NCBI GenBank assembly: GCA_021462855.1
Contig: JAJTXQ010000036.1
Location: forward strand, 1-64,000
Source of the DNA: Dehalococcoidia bacterium
Lineage (GTDB): Bacteria > Chloroflexota > Dehalococcoidia > DSTF01 > JACRBR01
Direction: 5' to 3'
Length of the DNA stretch: 64,000 nt
Below, in pieces: positions 28,055 to 40,207 of the stretch. The stretch's first letter is position 1, and every line of letters begins with the position of its first letter. A program made the position numbers and the translations under genes. The notes under the pieces were generated by a model. It ran no database searches. It was not told the DNA's origin and saw only the letters and a program-made list of their open reading frames with translations.

Positions 28055-29149
28055 ATGGCCATCCAGCAGGACTACAACATCATGCAGATCGAAGACGCGG
28101 TCGCCGCGCTCGACCACGAGCAGCGCGCGTGCTTCGAGCGCATCTTCCACGTCTCCAGCACCTCCGGCCGCATCGTCCCGCCGGATGCGATGCTGCCCTG
28201 GATCGAGAAGCAGTTCGGCAGCGTCGAGCCGACGCTCGAGCAGAAGATCATCAAGATCACGAACGTCGTCACGCTTGAAGGCGTGCTCTTCAACTGGCTG
28301 CGCTCCAGCCGGCCGATGTGGCACCAGGAGATCGACCTCGACGCGGAGCTTGAGCGCGCGGCGTTCGACCCGCTCGCCGACCCCATGAACGGCACGCCCG
28401 AGGACCTGTTCGGGCGCGTCCGCGGCAAGTACTGCATGACCGCGAGCAACATCGCCAAGTTCGACGGCTACCACGGGCTCGTCGTGTTCAACGAGAAGCA
28501 CCCGCTGCGGTTCACGCGCGACATGCTGCACGACTACGTCGACACGGCCGGCCGCTGGGGGGACCTTGCCCACGCCTCCGACCCCGACGCGAAGTACTAC
28601 ATGTTCATGTGGAACTGCCTGTGGAAGGCCGGCGCGTCGCTGCTGCACGGCCACGCGCAGATGATCATGGGACGCGGCATGCACTACGCGGCGGTCGAAT
28701 ACCTGCGCCGTTGCGCGGCCGTGTACCAGGCGCACACGCGGGCCAACTACTTCCACGACCTCTTCCTCGCGCACGAGGCCGTGGGCTGCGCCTTCGAGAA
28801 AGAGGGCACGCGGGTCATCGCGAACCTCACGCCGAAGAAGGAAAACGAGGTCATCATGCTGGCCCCGTTCGTCAACGACTCGCTGAAGGACCGCATCTAC
28901 GAAGCGCTCGAGTGCTTCCGCGATGAGCTCGGCGTCAGCTCGTTCAACCTCGTGATCTACACGCCGCCGTGGTCATCGACTCCAGAGAACTGGGAAGGCT
29001 TCCCGGTCGTCGTGCGCATCGTCGACCGCGGCGATCCGACCAACCGCACCGCCGACTTCGGCGCCATGGAGCTCTACGCGGCGAGCGTCGTCTCGAGCGA
29101 CCCCTTCGCCCTCGCCCGGCGCCTGAAGGACGCGCTCGGCGCGGAGTAG
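28055..29149 (+). CDS. HIT-like/GalT-like superfamily protein (nucleotidyl transferase/phosphorylase fold)
   Basis: HGLVVFNEKHPL...SLLHGHAQMIMGRG with HxHxQ catalytic-type motif. Confidence 0.65.
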   Translation: MAIQQDYNIMQIEDAVAALDHEQRACFERIFHVSSTSGRIVPPDAMLPWIEKQFGSVEPTLEQKIIKITNVVTLEGVLFNWLRSSRPMWHQEIDLDAELERAAFDPLADPMNGTPEDLFGRVRGKYCMTASNIAKFDGYHGLVVFNEKHPLRFTRDMLHDYVDTAGRWGDLAHASDPDAKYYMFMWNCLWKAGASLLHGHAQMIMGRGMHYAAVEYLRRCAAVYQAHTRANYFHDLFLAHEAVGCAFEKEGTRVIANLTPKKENEVIMLAPFVNDSLKDRIYEALECFRDELGVSSFNLVIYTPPWSSTPENWEGFPVVVRIVDRGDPTNRTADFGAMELYAASVVSSDPFALARRLKDALGAE

Positions 29150-29193
29150 CCGCCGGCGCCCCCATTCCACCTGTGTCGGCGGTACCATGCACG

Positions 29194-29568
29194 ATGCTCG
29201 ACCCGAAGCTCGCCGCGCAGGATTACTGCTACGTCACCACCACCGGCCGCGTGACGGGCAAGCCGCACACGATCGAGATCTGGTTCGCCGCCCACGGCGA
29301 CACGATCTACATCCTCGCCGGCAACCGTGAGCGGTCCGACTGGGTGCGCAATGCCATGAAACGGCCGCGCGTGCGCGTGCGCATCGGCCGGCGCGTGTTT
29401 GCCGGCGACACGCGCGTGGTGCGCGCCGCCCGGGACGACGCGCGCGCCCGGCGCCTGCTGCTCGCCAAGTACAGCCCAACAAACGACGACCTCGACGACT
29501 GGGGGCGCACCGCGCTCCCCGTCGCCATCGCGCTGACGCCGCGCACAACGAAGGACGCCCCGGGGTAG
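29194..29568 (+). CDS. Deazaflavin (F420)-dependent nitroreductase-family protein
   Basis: YCYVTTTGRVTGKPHTIEIWFAAHGDTIYILAGNRERSDWVRNAMKRPRVRVRIG. Confidence 0.85.
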   Translation: MLDPKLAAQDYCYVTTTGRVTGKPHTIEIWFAAHGDTIYILAGNRERSDWVRNAMKRPRVRVRIGRRVFAGDTRVVRAARDDARARRLLLAKYSPTNDDLDDWGRTALPVAIALTPRTTKDAPG

Positions 29569-29579
29569 CCGGGGCGTCC
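29553..29579. terminator. Stem-loop terminator whose stem/loop includes the upstream gene's stop codon
   Basis: GGACGCCCCGG-GGTAG-CCGGGGCGTCC, 11-bp perfect arms. Confidence 0.75.
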
Positions 29580-29601
29580 ACAGTGCGTCCGATGCGGCGG
29601 C

Positions 29602-30072
29602 TTACTGCGACGCGCCGGCCCCAACGGCCTTCGCGCCGTTGACCTTGATCGTCTTCGCCTTCACGCTCTCGGCCTTGGGCAGCCGCAGCGTGAGCACGCC
29701 GTCCTCGAAGCTGGCGTTGGCCTGGTCGGCGTTGACCTCGCCCGGGAGCGTCAACTGGCGCATGAACACGCCATGCTTGCGCTCCTTGCGGTAATAGTTC
29801 TCCGCCTTCTCTTCCGACTCCTCCCTGGACTCGCCCTTCAGGCTCAGGACGTCGCCCGTCACCTGGATCTCGATGTCCTCCGCCTTCACGCCGGGCAGGG
29901 ACGCCTTGACGACGACCTCGTCCTTCGTGTCGAGCAGGTCGACGGGGAAGAAGCCATGCTCGCCGCCGCCCGGCAGCAGCGTGCGGAACGGGCGGTCCTC
30001 GAACATGCGGTCAAGGGCGTTTCGAAGCGATGCCATCTCCGCGAACGGGTCCCAACGGGTGATGTCAGCCAT
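29602..30072 (-). CDS. Hsp20/alpha-crystallin family small heat-shock protein
   Basis: FPVDLLDTKDEVVVKASLPGVKAEDIEIQVTGDVLSLKGE. Confidence 0.95.
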   Translation of the reverse strand: MADITRWDPFAEMASLRNALDRMFEDRPFRTLLPGGGEHGFFPVDLLDTKDEVVVKASLPGVKAEDIEIQVTGDVLSLKGESREESEEKAENYYRKERKHGVFMRQLTLPGEVNADQANASFEDGVLTLRLPKAESVKAKTIKVNGAKAVGAGASQ

Positions 30073-30176
30073 GGTGGTGCCTCCTAATCTGAACCTGTGA
30101 TCTGAGCTATCTCTACCCGATCCCTTTGTACCGCCGGCAAGGCCGACGAGTCAAGTATCCTGAGTCATTACATATC

Positions 30177-30206
30177 AATCTACCTGCAGGTACATACCGG
30201 TAGATT
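30177..30206. promoter_or_regulatory. Nested palindromic operator in hsp20-dnaJ divergent region
   Basis: AATCTACC-N14-GGTAGATT containing TACCTGCAGGTA (30181-30192) and TACCGGTA (30195-30202). Confidence 0.6.
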
Positions 30207-30232
30207 ATTGCCGCCCGTGCTACACTTGCAGG

Positions 30233-31216
30233 GTGGCGAAGGACTTCTACAGCACACTGGGTGTCTCCCGCACGGCGACGGACAAAGAGATCCGCTCCGC
30301 CTATCGCAAGGCCGCCCGCAAACACCACCCGGACGTGAATCCGGGAGACAAGGCGGCCGAGGCGCGCTTTAAGGAGGTCAACACGGCCTACGAGGTGCTG
30401 TCCGATTCCGAGAAGCGCCGCAAGTACGACAAGTACGGCGACCAGTGGGAGCACGCAGACCAGATCGAGGAGATGCAGCGCGCCCGCGCCTCCCGCCCGT
30501 TCGGCGGCAACGGCGGCTCGTACACCTTCGACATCAACGACCTCGGCGACGCCGGCGACCTGGGCGGCGTGTTCAGCCAGTTCTTCCGGCGCGGGGGCGG
30601 CCCGCGGACGATGGCCCGCCGGGGCGCCGACATCCAGCAGCCCGTAGAGATCACGCTCGAAGAGGCGTACCACGGCACCACGCGCGTCCTGCAGTTGGCC
30701 GCGCAGGAGCCTTGTTCCACGTGCGGCGGCTCCGGCGAGATCGCGGGCGCGACATGCCACGCCTGCAACGGCGCCGGCGTCGTCGTCAACCCGCGCCGGC
30801 TCGAGGTGAAGATCCCCGCCGGCGTCGCGAGCGGGTCGAAGGTCCGCGTCGCCGGCGAGGGCCAGCCGGGGTACGGCGGCGGCGGCAACGGCGCCATGAT
30901 CCTCGTGGTCACGGTGCGCCCGCACCCGCGCTTCGAACGCAAGGGCGACGACCTCATCGAGGACGTCGACGTGCCCGTGACCACCGCCGTCCTCGGCGGC
31001 GAGGTCGAAGTGCCGACCGTCACCAGCCGGGTGATGCTCAAGGTCCCGCCCATGACGCAGGGCGGCCGCATCTTCAAGCTCGCCGGGCTCGGCATGCCGC
31101 GCCTGTCGAAGCAGGGCAAGGGAGACCTGCACGCCCGCGTCCGCATCCGGCTCCCGCACGATATCGATGACCGCCAGCGCGCGCTGTTCGAGCAGCTGCG
31201 CGAGGCCGGCGTGTAA
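30233..31216 (+). CDS. DnaJ/CbpA-type co-chaperone with reduced zinc finger
   Basis: [35 protein letters not shown]; two CxxCxGxG-type motifs only ([16 protein letters not shown]); GTG start. Confidence 0.93.
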   Translation: MAKDFYSTLGVSRTATDKEIRSAYRKAARKHHPDVNPGDKAAEARFKEVNTAYEVLSDSEKRRKYDKYGDQWEHADQIEEMQRARASRPFGGNGGSYTFDINDLGDAGDLGGVFSQFFRRGGGPRTMARRGADIQQPVEITLEEAYHGTTRVLQLAAQEPCSTCGGSGEIAGATCHACNGAGVVVNPRRLEVKIPAGVASGSKVRVAGEGQPGYGGGGNGAMILVVTVRPHPRFERKGDDLIEDVDVPVTTAVLGGEVEVPTVTSRVMLKVPPMTQGGRIFKLAGLGMPRLSKQGKGDLHARVRIRLPHDIDDRQRALFEQLREAGV

Positions 31217-31233
31217 CGGAAAGGCAGCAGCGC

Positions 31234-31581
31234 ATGGCCGAGCACATCTTCGAACACGACGAGCACGAGCCCTGCTACGTGATCTCGATCGCCGCGCGCA
31301 TGGTCGGCATGCACGCACAGACGCTGCGCCAGTACGAGCGCATCGGCCTCATCGAGCCGAAGCGCACGCGCGGGAACATCCGCCTGTACTCGCGCGCCGA
31401 CGTCGCGCGGCTGCGGCAGGTGCAGCGGCTCGTCAGCGACCTGGGCGTCAACCTCGCCGGTGTCGAGGTGATCCTGCGCATGAGCGAGCGCATCCAGCGC
31501 ATGGAGCAGGAGATGGAGGCGCTGCGCCGCGAGGTGCAGCGCCATCGCGACCGCCGGCTGCCGGCGCCGCTCGACGGATAG
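31234..31581 (+). CDS. hspR: MerR family regulator, HspR-like
   Basis: CYVISIAARMVGMHAQTLRQYERIGLIEPKRTRGNIRLYSRADVARLRQVQRLVSDLGVNLAGVEVIL. Confidence 0.88.
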   Translation: MAEHIFEHDEHEPCYVISIAARMVGMHAQTLRQYERIGLIEPKRTRGNIRLYSRADVARLRQVQRLVSDLGVNLAGVEVILRMSERIQRMEQEMEALRREVQRHRDRRLPAPLDG

Positions 31582-31636
31582 ACGGGCATTACGCGCGGCC
31601 GGGCCGGACGCCCGGCGCGCCGGAGGAGATATCGAC

Positions 31637-34108
<2,472 letters not shown>

Positions 34109-34129
34109 CATCGAACGATGGGACGATGC

Positions 34130-34160
34130 CGAAGGGCGGGGGCAACGCCCCCGCCCTTCG
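34130..34160. terminator. Strong stem-loop terminator after clpC
   Basis: CGAAGGGCGGGGGC-AAC-GCCCCCGCCCTTCG, 14-bp perfect arms. Confidence 0.8.
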
Positions 34161-34240
34161 TGCGCTCGCGGGGCAAAGCTGATTCAATGTGCCGTCACGC
34201 ATCGCACGGCCCTCACCCGGGCAGGCAGGGGAGGTACCAC

Positions 34241-34699
34241 TTGGCAATCGGACTGAAGCGCGTCGACCACGTCAGCATGGCCGTCTGGAAGATCGACGAT
34301 ACGATCGGTTTCTTCACCGACGTCTTCGGCTGGAAGGAGGCGGGCCGCTTCAGCAACGCGGAGGCGGGCTTCGCCGGCGTCGTCCTCGACGTCCCCGGCG
34401 CCGACGGCCAGCGGCAGATGCAGTGGGAGATCCTGGAGCCGCTCGGCGAGAACAGCTTCATCGAAAAGTTCCTGCGCGAGCGCGGCCCCGGCCTGCACCA
34501 CGTCACTCTCGAGGTCGCCGACGCCGACGAGGCCGCGAAGGAACTGCGCTCGTGCGCGATCGAGCCGTTCGGCGGACCTCGCGTCTCGTGGGACTGGAAA
34601 GAGATGTTCATCCACCCGCGGTCATCGGGAGGCGTGCTCTTCCAGTTGTTCGAGCAGCTCGACGCGCCGGGCACCCTCGGCGGGCCGCCGCAGGGCTGA
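34241..34699 (+). CDS. VOC family protein (methylmalonyl-CoA epimerase-like), TTG start
   Basis: LAIGLKRVDHVSMAVWKIDDTIGFFTDVFGW; GPGLHHVTLEVADADEA; GGGGAGG ribosome-binding site before TTG. Confidence 0.82.
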   Translation: MAIGLKRVDHVSMAVWKIDDTIGFFTDVFGWKEAGRFSNAEAGFAGVVLDVPGADGQRQMQWEILEPLGENSFIEKFLRERGPGLHHVTLEVADADEAAKELRSCAIEPFGGPRVSWDWKEMFIHPRSSGGVLFQLFEQLDAPGTLGGPPQG

Positions 34700-34701
34700 C
34701 G

Positions 34702-35856
34702 CTACGCTGCCCAGGCGCGCGCGCCGGCGACCCACGTCTCGCGCACGCGCAGCGCATTGTCGAGCACGATGAAGTCGGCGGGGCAGCCGGCCGCGATGAC
34801 GCCGCCGCCGATACGCAGCGCGCGCGCGGGCACGGCGGCGCACATCGCCGCCGCCTCGTGCAGCGGCGTGCCGAGGTGCGCCACGGCGTTGCGCAGCGCC
34901 TGGTCCATGGTGATCACGCCGCCGATGATCGTGCCGTCGGCGACACGCACGGCCTTCCCGCCTTCCACGCGGATGCGCTGGCCCTCCCACTCCGCCTCGC
35001 CCTCGTCGGTGCCGGCGAGCGGCATGCCATCGGTAATCAGCGCGACGTTCGCCGCGCCCTTCGCGCGCAGCAGCAGCCGCGCCGCCGCGTAATCGACGTG
35101 CGCGCCATCACCGATCAGCTCCGCGGTCACATCATCGCGTTCAAGCGCGGCGGCGATCACGCCGGGATCGCGATGCCCGAACGGCCGCATCGCGTTGAAG
35201 CAGTGCGTGACGTGGCTCGCGCCGCGGTCGAACGCGCGCATCGCCTCCGCGTACGTCGCGTCGGTGTGCCCGACGGCCGCCACGGCGCCCGCCGCGAGCA
35301 CGGCGTCGATCAGCGCACCGGCGCCCGGCAGCTCGGGCGCGAGCGTCACCTGCCGCACCGCGCCGCCCGCCGCCGCGTGCAACGCGCGGTACTCGGCAGC
35401 CGAAGGCGCGCGCAGCCACGCCGCCGGGAACGCGCCCTTCCGCGCGGGGTTGATGTACGGCCCCTCGAGGTGGAAGCCCAGCGCGCGCGCGCCGCCCTCC
35501 ACCGCGCCGACCGCGCCGGCGAGCGCGCGCAGCCGGCGCTCGATCGCCGCATGGTCCGCGCCCGACGTGCTGACAAGAAACCCGGTGACGCCGCGCGACA
35601 CCACCCATCGCGCGTAGCCGCGCACCTGTTCCGCGTCGCCGGCCATCAGGTCAAATCCGCCGCCGCCGTGCACGTGCACATCGATCAGTCCCGCGGCGAC
35701 GTACCGGCCGCCGGCATCGACGGCGTCGATGCCGTGCGGCACCGGGCAGCAGCCCGCGTGCACCGCGGCGATCGTGCCATCGCGCACGACCAGGCAGCCT
35801 TCGCGCACGCCCTGGGGCAGCACGAGCCGCGCGTTCGTGAGCGCGAACGGCCTCAT
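34702..35856 (-). CDS. nagA: N-acetylglucosamine-6-phosphate deacetylase
   Basis: GLIDVHVHGGGGFDLMAG; FHLEGPYINPARKGAFP; HLFNAM-like THCFNAMRPFGHRDPG; start at 35856. Confidence 0.9.
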   Translation of the reverse strand: MRPFALTNARLVLPQGVREGCLVVRDGTIAAVHAGCCPVPHGIDAVDAGGRYVAAGLIDVHVHGGGGFDLMAGDAEQVRGYARWVVSRGVTGFLVSTSGADHAAIERRLRALAGAVGAVEGGARALGFHLEGPYINPARKGAFPAAWLRAPSAAEYRALHAAAGGAVRQVTLAPELPGAGALIDAVLAAGAVAAVGHTDATYAEAMRAFDRGASHVTHCFNAMRPFGHRDPGVIAAALERDDVTAELIGDGAHVDYAAARLLLRAKGAANVALITDGMPLAGTDEGEAEWEGQRIRVEGGKAVRVADGTIIGGVITMDQALRNAVAHLGTPLHEAAAMCAAVPARALRIGGGVIAAGCPADFIVLDNALRVRETWVAGARAWAA

Positions 35857-36677
35857 CGCTGGCACGTCCGGCACCACGAGGTCACGCGGTCGTTGGGCGA
35901 AATCTGGCTGATGTGCGTGCCGCAGCGCGGGCAGCGTCCTTCGTCGCGGTCGCGCCCCTCCACGCCCTTGCGGTGCACTTTCAGATGTTCGCGCCATTCC
36001 TCGTAGTCGAGCGCGTCGCGGAAGCGCTCCGCGAGGATCGGGAGCGCCCAGTCGTACACCTCGCGCATGCCGCGATACAGCGCGCCGATCTCGTCGTCGG
36101 AGAGCGTGGTGCGCTTCCGAAACGGGTCGATGCGCGCGGCGAACAGGATCTCGTCCGAGTACGCGTTCCCGATGCCGGCGACGAAGTTCTGGTTGGTGAG
36201 GACGCCTTTGATCGCGCCCGAGTACTTCCGGATACGCTGCCGGAACTCGTCCTCGCCCACCACGAGGGCGTCCGGCCCCAGGTCGGCGAACTGCGGCACG
36301 TTCGCCACCTCATCGCCATGGACGAGGTAGATTTTGCCCATCACGCGCTGGTCGGCGTACCGGAGCTCGGCGCGCCCGTCGAGCGTCAGCGTCATCGCCA
36401 CCTTCGGCCGCTTCTTCTCGGGCGCCTCGACGTACTGGAAGCGGCCGGTCAACATCGGATTGATCACCATCACGTAGCCGTCATCGAGCCCGAACAGCAG
36501 GAATTTGCCGTGCCGCAGCACCTCGCCGAAGCGGCGGCCCGTGATGCCGGCGACAAAGTCCGTCGCACCAGTACGGACGATGTACGGGATGCGCACCTCG
36601 GCCGCCGTCACTTCGGCGCCGATGATGCGCGCGTTCAGGAACCCCCGGATCGCTTCGAGATCAGGTATCTCCGGCAT
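35853..36677 (-). CDS. Fpg/Nei (MutM)-family DNA glycosylase
   Basis: MPEIPDLEAIRGFL; VLTNQNFVAGIGNAYSDEILFAARIDPFRK; C-terminal zinc finger CPRCGTHI...SWCRTCQR. Confidence 0.9.
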   Translation of the reverse strand: MPEIPDLEAIRGFLNARIIGAEVTAAEVRIPYIVRTGATDFVAGITGRRFGEVLRHGKFLLFGLDDGYVMVINPMLTGRFQYVEAPEKKRPKVAMTLTLDGRAELRYADQRVMGKIYLVHGDEVANVPQFADLGPDALVVGEDEFRQRIRKYSGAIKGVLTNQNFVAGIGNAYSDEILFAARIDPFRKRTTLSDDEIGALYRGMREVYDWALPILAERFRDALDYEEWREHLKVHRKGVEGRDRDEGRCPRCGTHISQISPNDRVTSWCRTCQR

Positions 36678-36714
36678 GCACGAACGGTACCACGCGGCTG
36701 GCCGAGCGGGTGCG

Positions 36715-37257
36715 TCAGTCCTGCAGCGCCTGCCAGGCGGACAGGTATTCCATGACGACGAACGTGTTGCCGCCCCGCCGCGAGCGGCCGCACACGCGGA
36801 ACCCTGCCTTCTCGAAGGCGCGCTGGGCGCGCACGTTCCAGTCGAGCGTCTTCAGGTAGACGCGCCGGAACCCGGTCGTGCCGAGGATGTGCCGCACCAG
36901 CGTGCGCACGGCATCGGTGCCGTAGCCCCTGCTCCAGTACGAGCGTTCGCCGATCGTGATGCCGATCTCCGCCTCGCGGCGGATCGTGTCGATGTTGTAG
37001 TACATCACGTTGCCGATGTGGCAGCCGGCGGCGTCCTCGACGGCGAGCGTGCGGCGGTACGGGCTCGGATACCGCAACTCGTCGCGGTAGAGCGCCAGGT
37101 AATCGTCGAAGCTCGCCGCGAACGGGCGCGCGGCGTCGTACCGCGCGAGCTCGGCGTCGGTGCGCCAGCGGTAGTCCTCCCGCGCGTCACCGAGCCGCTT
37201 CTCGCGGAGCACCGTGTGCTCGCCGCGCGCGACTTCGCCTTCAACCGTCGTCGTCAC
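36715..37257 (-). CDS. GNAT family N-acetyltransferase
   Basis: HIGNVMYYNIDTIRREAEIGITIGERSYWSRGYGTDAVRTLVRHILGTTGFRRVYLKTLDWNVRAQRAFEKAGF; GTG start 37257. Confidence 0.9.
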   Translation of the reverse strand: MTTTVEGEVARGEHTVLREKRLGDAREDYRWRTDAELARYDAARPFAASFDDYLALYRDELRYPSPYRRTLAVEDAAGCHIGNVMYYNIDTIRREAEIGITIGERSYWSRGYGTDAVRTLVRHILGTTGFRRVYLKTLDWNVRAQRAFEKAGFRVCGRSRRGGNTFVVMEYLSAWQALQD

Positions 37258-37703
37258 GCCGTCTCTCCCGCGATGCGCTCCATCGCACGTCGCACGACCC
37301 CGGCCTCGCTGCGATGCGTCATGATCCGCAGCGCCTCGGCCGCCGGGAACCACGCGATGCGGTCATACTCGCGGTCGTGCAGCTCCACGCTGCCGGTGCC
37401 ATCGGGCCGCATGAGGAAGTGGCGTACGGTCTTCTCGTAGCGCACGCCGGGCCGCGCGAACGTGTACGCGATCTCGCCAAGGTCACCGACGATCTCGACG
37501 CCCAGTCCCGTCTCCTCGCGCACTTCGCGCAGCGCGGCCTCTTCGATCGTCTCACCGTACTCGGGCGTGCCCTTCGGCAGCGCCCAGAGCCCCTCGTGCG
37601 TGCGGCCGGCGAGCACGATCTCCACGCCATCGCGGCCGTGGCGATAGATCACGCCGCCGGCCGAGCGCGCCTGCTCCACGCGGAGGTTCGGGTCGATCGT
37701 CAT
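37254..37703 (-). CDS. NUDIX hydrolase
   Basis: GLWALPKGTPEYGETIEEAALREVREETGLGVE; start 37703. Confidence 0.93.
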   Translation of the reverse strand: MTIDPNLRVEQARSAGGVIYRHGRDGVEIVLAGRTHEGLWALPKGTPEYGETIEEAALREVREETGLGVEIVGDLGEIAYTFARPGVRYEKTVRHFLMRPDGTGSVELHDREYDRIAWFPAAEALRIMTHRSEAGVVRRAMERIAGETA

Positions 37704-38665
37704 TCGTCGTCCGCCTCTTCCATATCTTCGGCCACGCTGCGTTCGAGCTCGACGCGGATCCCGAGCGGATCCTCGAAGAAATCGGCCTCGGCAAGCGCCG
37801 CGCTCACTGCCTCGAGCACACGCTCGTCGGTGGATTCCGCCGCGAGGTCGACGAGGATGTTGCGCGCCTCCGGGCCGCCAATCTGGCCGAGCGCGGCGAT
37901 CGCCGCCTCCTGCACCTCGGCATCGTCGTCTCCGATGAGCCGCGCAAGCTCGGGGATCGCCTCTTCGGCCGCGATCTCGCCGGCGGCCGCGGCCGCCTCG
38001 AAGCGCACCTCGGCGTCGTCCGAGCCCATCTCTTCGAGCACATTCGGGAGCCAGTCGAGGTCGGCGTTCCGGCCCATCGCGTGGATCGCCGAAATGCGCA
38101 GCCGGCGGTCGCCGCTCGTGTACGCGTCGTCGATGAGGTCGCGCACCCACTCGTGGCCGCGCACGCCGAGCGCCTCGATCGCGCGGCCGCGCACGTCCAC
38201 CAGCTCCGTATCATCCGTCGCGACGAGCCGCAGCGCGTTCTCGATCTGGCCGACGCGCGGGCGCGCGTCTTCGGTCAGTTCGGCGCGGAACAGGAAGCGG
38301 CCGAGGCCAAGCGCCGACTCCGCGCGCACGATCGCCTCGGGGTCGCGGAGCAGCCGCAGCAGCACGCCGACGAGGTCGTCGCCCTCGTACTCCCACAGCG
38401 CCTTGATCGCGTCGGCGCGCACCTGCACGTCGTCGTCGAGCGCGCCGAGCAGGTACACCGCGCTGAAGTCGTACTCCGCGCTGTCTTCCGACATCTCGGC
38501 GAGCCGGTCGATGATGTTGCGGCGCTGCTGGATGCCGAGCCGCCGCCAGACGTCGATGAACCGCTCGCGCTCGTCGCCGCCAATCCCGCTGAGCTTCGCG
38601 AGCTCCGCCGCGGCCGGCGCCGAGGGCGATCCTTCCAGGCTGGTGAAGAGGGTATCGAGTGACAC
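37700..38665 (-). CDS. HEAT-repeat protein
   Basis: Repeated EALGVRGHEWVRDLI / MGSDDAEVRFEAAAAAGEI / IGDDDAEVQEAAIAALGQIG helices. Confidence 0.88.
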   Translation of the reverse strand: MSLDTLFTSLEGSPSAPAAAELAKLSGIGGDERERFIDVWRRLGIQQRRNIIDRLAEMSEDSAEYDFSAVYLLGALDDDVQVRADAIKALWEYEGDDLVGVLLRLLRDPEAIVRAESALGLGRFLFRAELTEDARPRVGQIENALRLVATDDTELVDVRGRAIEALGVRGHEWVRDLIDDAYTSGDRRLRISAIHAMGRNADLDWLPNVLEEMGSDDAEVRFEAAAAAGEIAAEEAIPELARLIGDDDAEVQEAAIAALGQIGGPEARNILVDLAAESTDERVLEAVSAALAEADFFEDPLGIRVELERSVAEDMEEADDE

Positions 38666-38732
38666 GGCAGGCGCTCCTCGCGGGTCTTGCGCTCCCGGAC
38701 GCCGTTACGTCCGCGCAGCCTGCGCCGGTGCC

Positions 38733-39503
38733 TCAGTCTAGGGATCGCCCTCGCGGGGTGTCAACGAGCGCATCGTCGTCGCCGGCGCGCTGCGATGATG
38801 ATGCCACACCCGCGCGCGAGCGAGCGAAACGCACACGCACGATCGCGCGGAGCACGCTCCAGCCGACGCCCGGACTCAGCTTCTTCCCCTCGTCGACGCT
38901 CCGCGCCTCGTACGTCACCGGCACCTCGACGATACGCTCGCCGGCGCGCAGCAGCCGGCAGGTGATCTCCGCATCGAGATCGAAGCCGTTGCAACGCAGT
39001 TCGAGCGCGCGTGCGACCTCCGTGCGCATCACCTTGTAGCAGGTGAGGATGTCCGTAAGCCGCGCGAGGTAGAGCGCGTTGACGGCCCACGTCAGGCCCA
39101 GGTTGCCCGCGTAGCCGACGAGCGGCGTGCCGCCGCGGCCGCGCCCCTTGAACCGCGAGCCAAACACGACGCTCGTCTCGCCGCGCACGATCGGCGCGAG
39201 CAGCAGCGGGATCTCCGACGGGTCGAGCTCCAGGTCCGCGTCCTGCACCATGACGATATCGCCGCGCGCGCGGTCAAACCCGGTGCGCACGGCGCGCCCT
39301 TTGCCGCGCGCGCGATCCTCGAGCACGAGCTGCAGGTCATCGGCGTCGCCGAGCGCCTGCAGCGCCTCGCGCGTGCCGTCGGTCGAGGCGCCGTCGACGA
39401 TGATCAGCTCCTTCGGCATGCCGCAGTCGACCGCCCGCACGCGGGCGATCAGCGCGAGCACCGTCTCCCGCTCGTTCCGCACGGGGATGACGATCGACAG
39501 CAT
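38733..39503 (-). CDS. Glycosyltransferase family 2 (dolichol-phosphate mannosyltransferase-like)
   Basis: MLSIVIPVRNERETVLALIARVR; VDGASTDGTRE; MVQDADLELDP; start 39503. Confidence 0.92.
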   Translation of the reverse strand: MLSIVIPVRNERETVLALIARVRAVDCGMPKELIIVDGASTDGTREALQALGDADDLQLVLEDRARGKGRAVRTGFDRARGDIVMVQDADLELDPSEIPLLLAPIVRGETSVVFGSRFKGRGRGGTPLVGYAGNLGLTWAVNALYLARLTDILTCYKVMRTEVARALELRCNGFDLDAEITCRLLRAGERIVEVPVTYEARSVDEGKKLSPGVGWSVLRAIVRVRFARSRAGVASSSQRAGDDDALVDTPRGRSLD

Positions 39504-40207
39504 CACCCGTGCCGCGCGGCGAGCCAGCGCGCCGCATCTTCGAGCTGGTCGAGGCCGTCGATCGCGCGCCATTCGTCGGTGAAGGGGAACGCGCCGGCGC
39601 GCCGGCCCGCGGCGACCAGCGCGTTCACGAGGTCCGGCATGTCGAACGCCCGCCCGGACGGCACCACATCGAGCGCGGCCGGCGAGATGGCGTAGATGCC
39701 GGCGCTCACGACGTCGGTCACCTCCGGCTTCTCGACGACGCCGGTGATCCGGTCGCCTTCGAGCTCGATGACGCCGAACGGGTGCTGCAGCACGTGCTCG
39801 CGCGTGGCGACGGTGATGTCGTTGCGCGCGCGCTGGTGATGTCCGATCAGACGCCGCATGTCCAGGTCCGTCAGGATGTCGCCGTTCATCGCGAGCAGCG
39901 GCTCGGCCGCATCGAGCGCGCACTCGTCGCGGACGAGCGAGAGCGGGCCGGCGGTGCCGAGCGGCTGGCTCTCGCGCACGTAGGTGATGCGCACGCCGAG
40001 CTGCGCGCCGTCGCGGAAGTATGTCTCGATCAGCTCCGCGCGGTACCCGACGGCGATGATGATGTCGCCGAAGCCCTGGCCGCGCAGCCGCTCGATGATC
40101 TCTTCGAGGATCGGCTTCTCGCCGACGGGCAGCAGCGGCTTGGGGATCGTGTACGTCAGCGGCCGCAGCCGCACGCCCTTGCCGCCGGCGAGCACGACCG
40201 CCTTCAT
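39503..40207 (-). CDS. Sugar-phosphate nucleotidyltransferase
   Basis: MKAVVLAGGKGVRLRPLTYTIPKPLLPVGEKPILEEII. Confidence 0.93.
   Translation of the reverse strand: MKAVVLAGGKGVRLRPLTYTIPKPLLPVGEKPILEEIIERLRGQGFGDIIIAVGYRAELIETYFRDGAQLGVRITYVRESQPLGTAGPLSLVRDECALDAAEPLLAMNGDILTDLDMRRLIGHHQRARNDITVATREHVLQHPFGVIELEGDRITGVVEKPEVTDVVSAGIYAISPAALDVVPSGRAFDMPDLVNALVAAGRRAGAFPFTDEWRAIDGLDQLEDAARWLAARHG

Noticed and set aside
30130-30180. Classical HspR HAIR site
   Set aside because: GAGTCAAG...CTGAGTCA looks superficially similar but half-sites are in the wrong order and spacing for CTTGAGT-N7-ACTCAAG.
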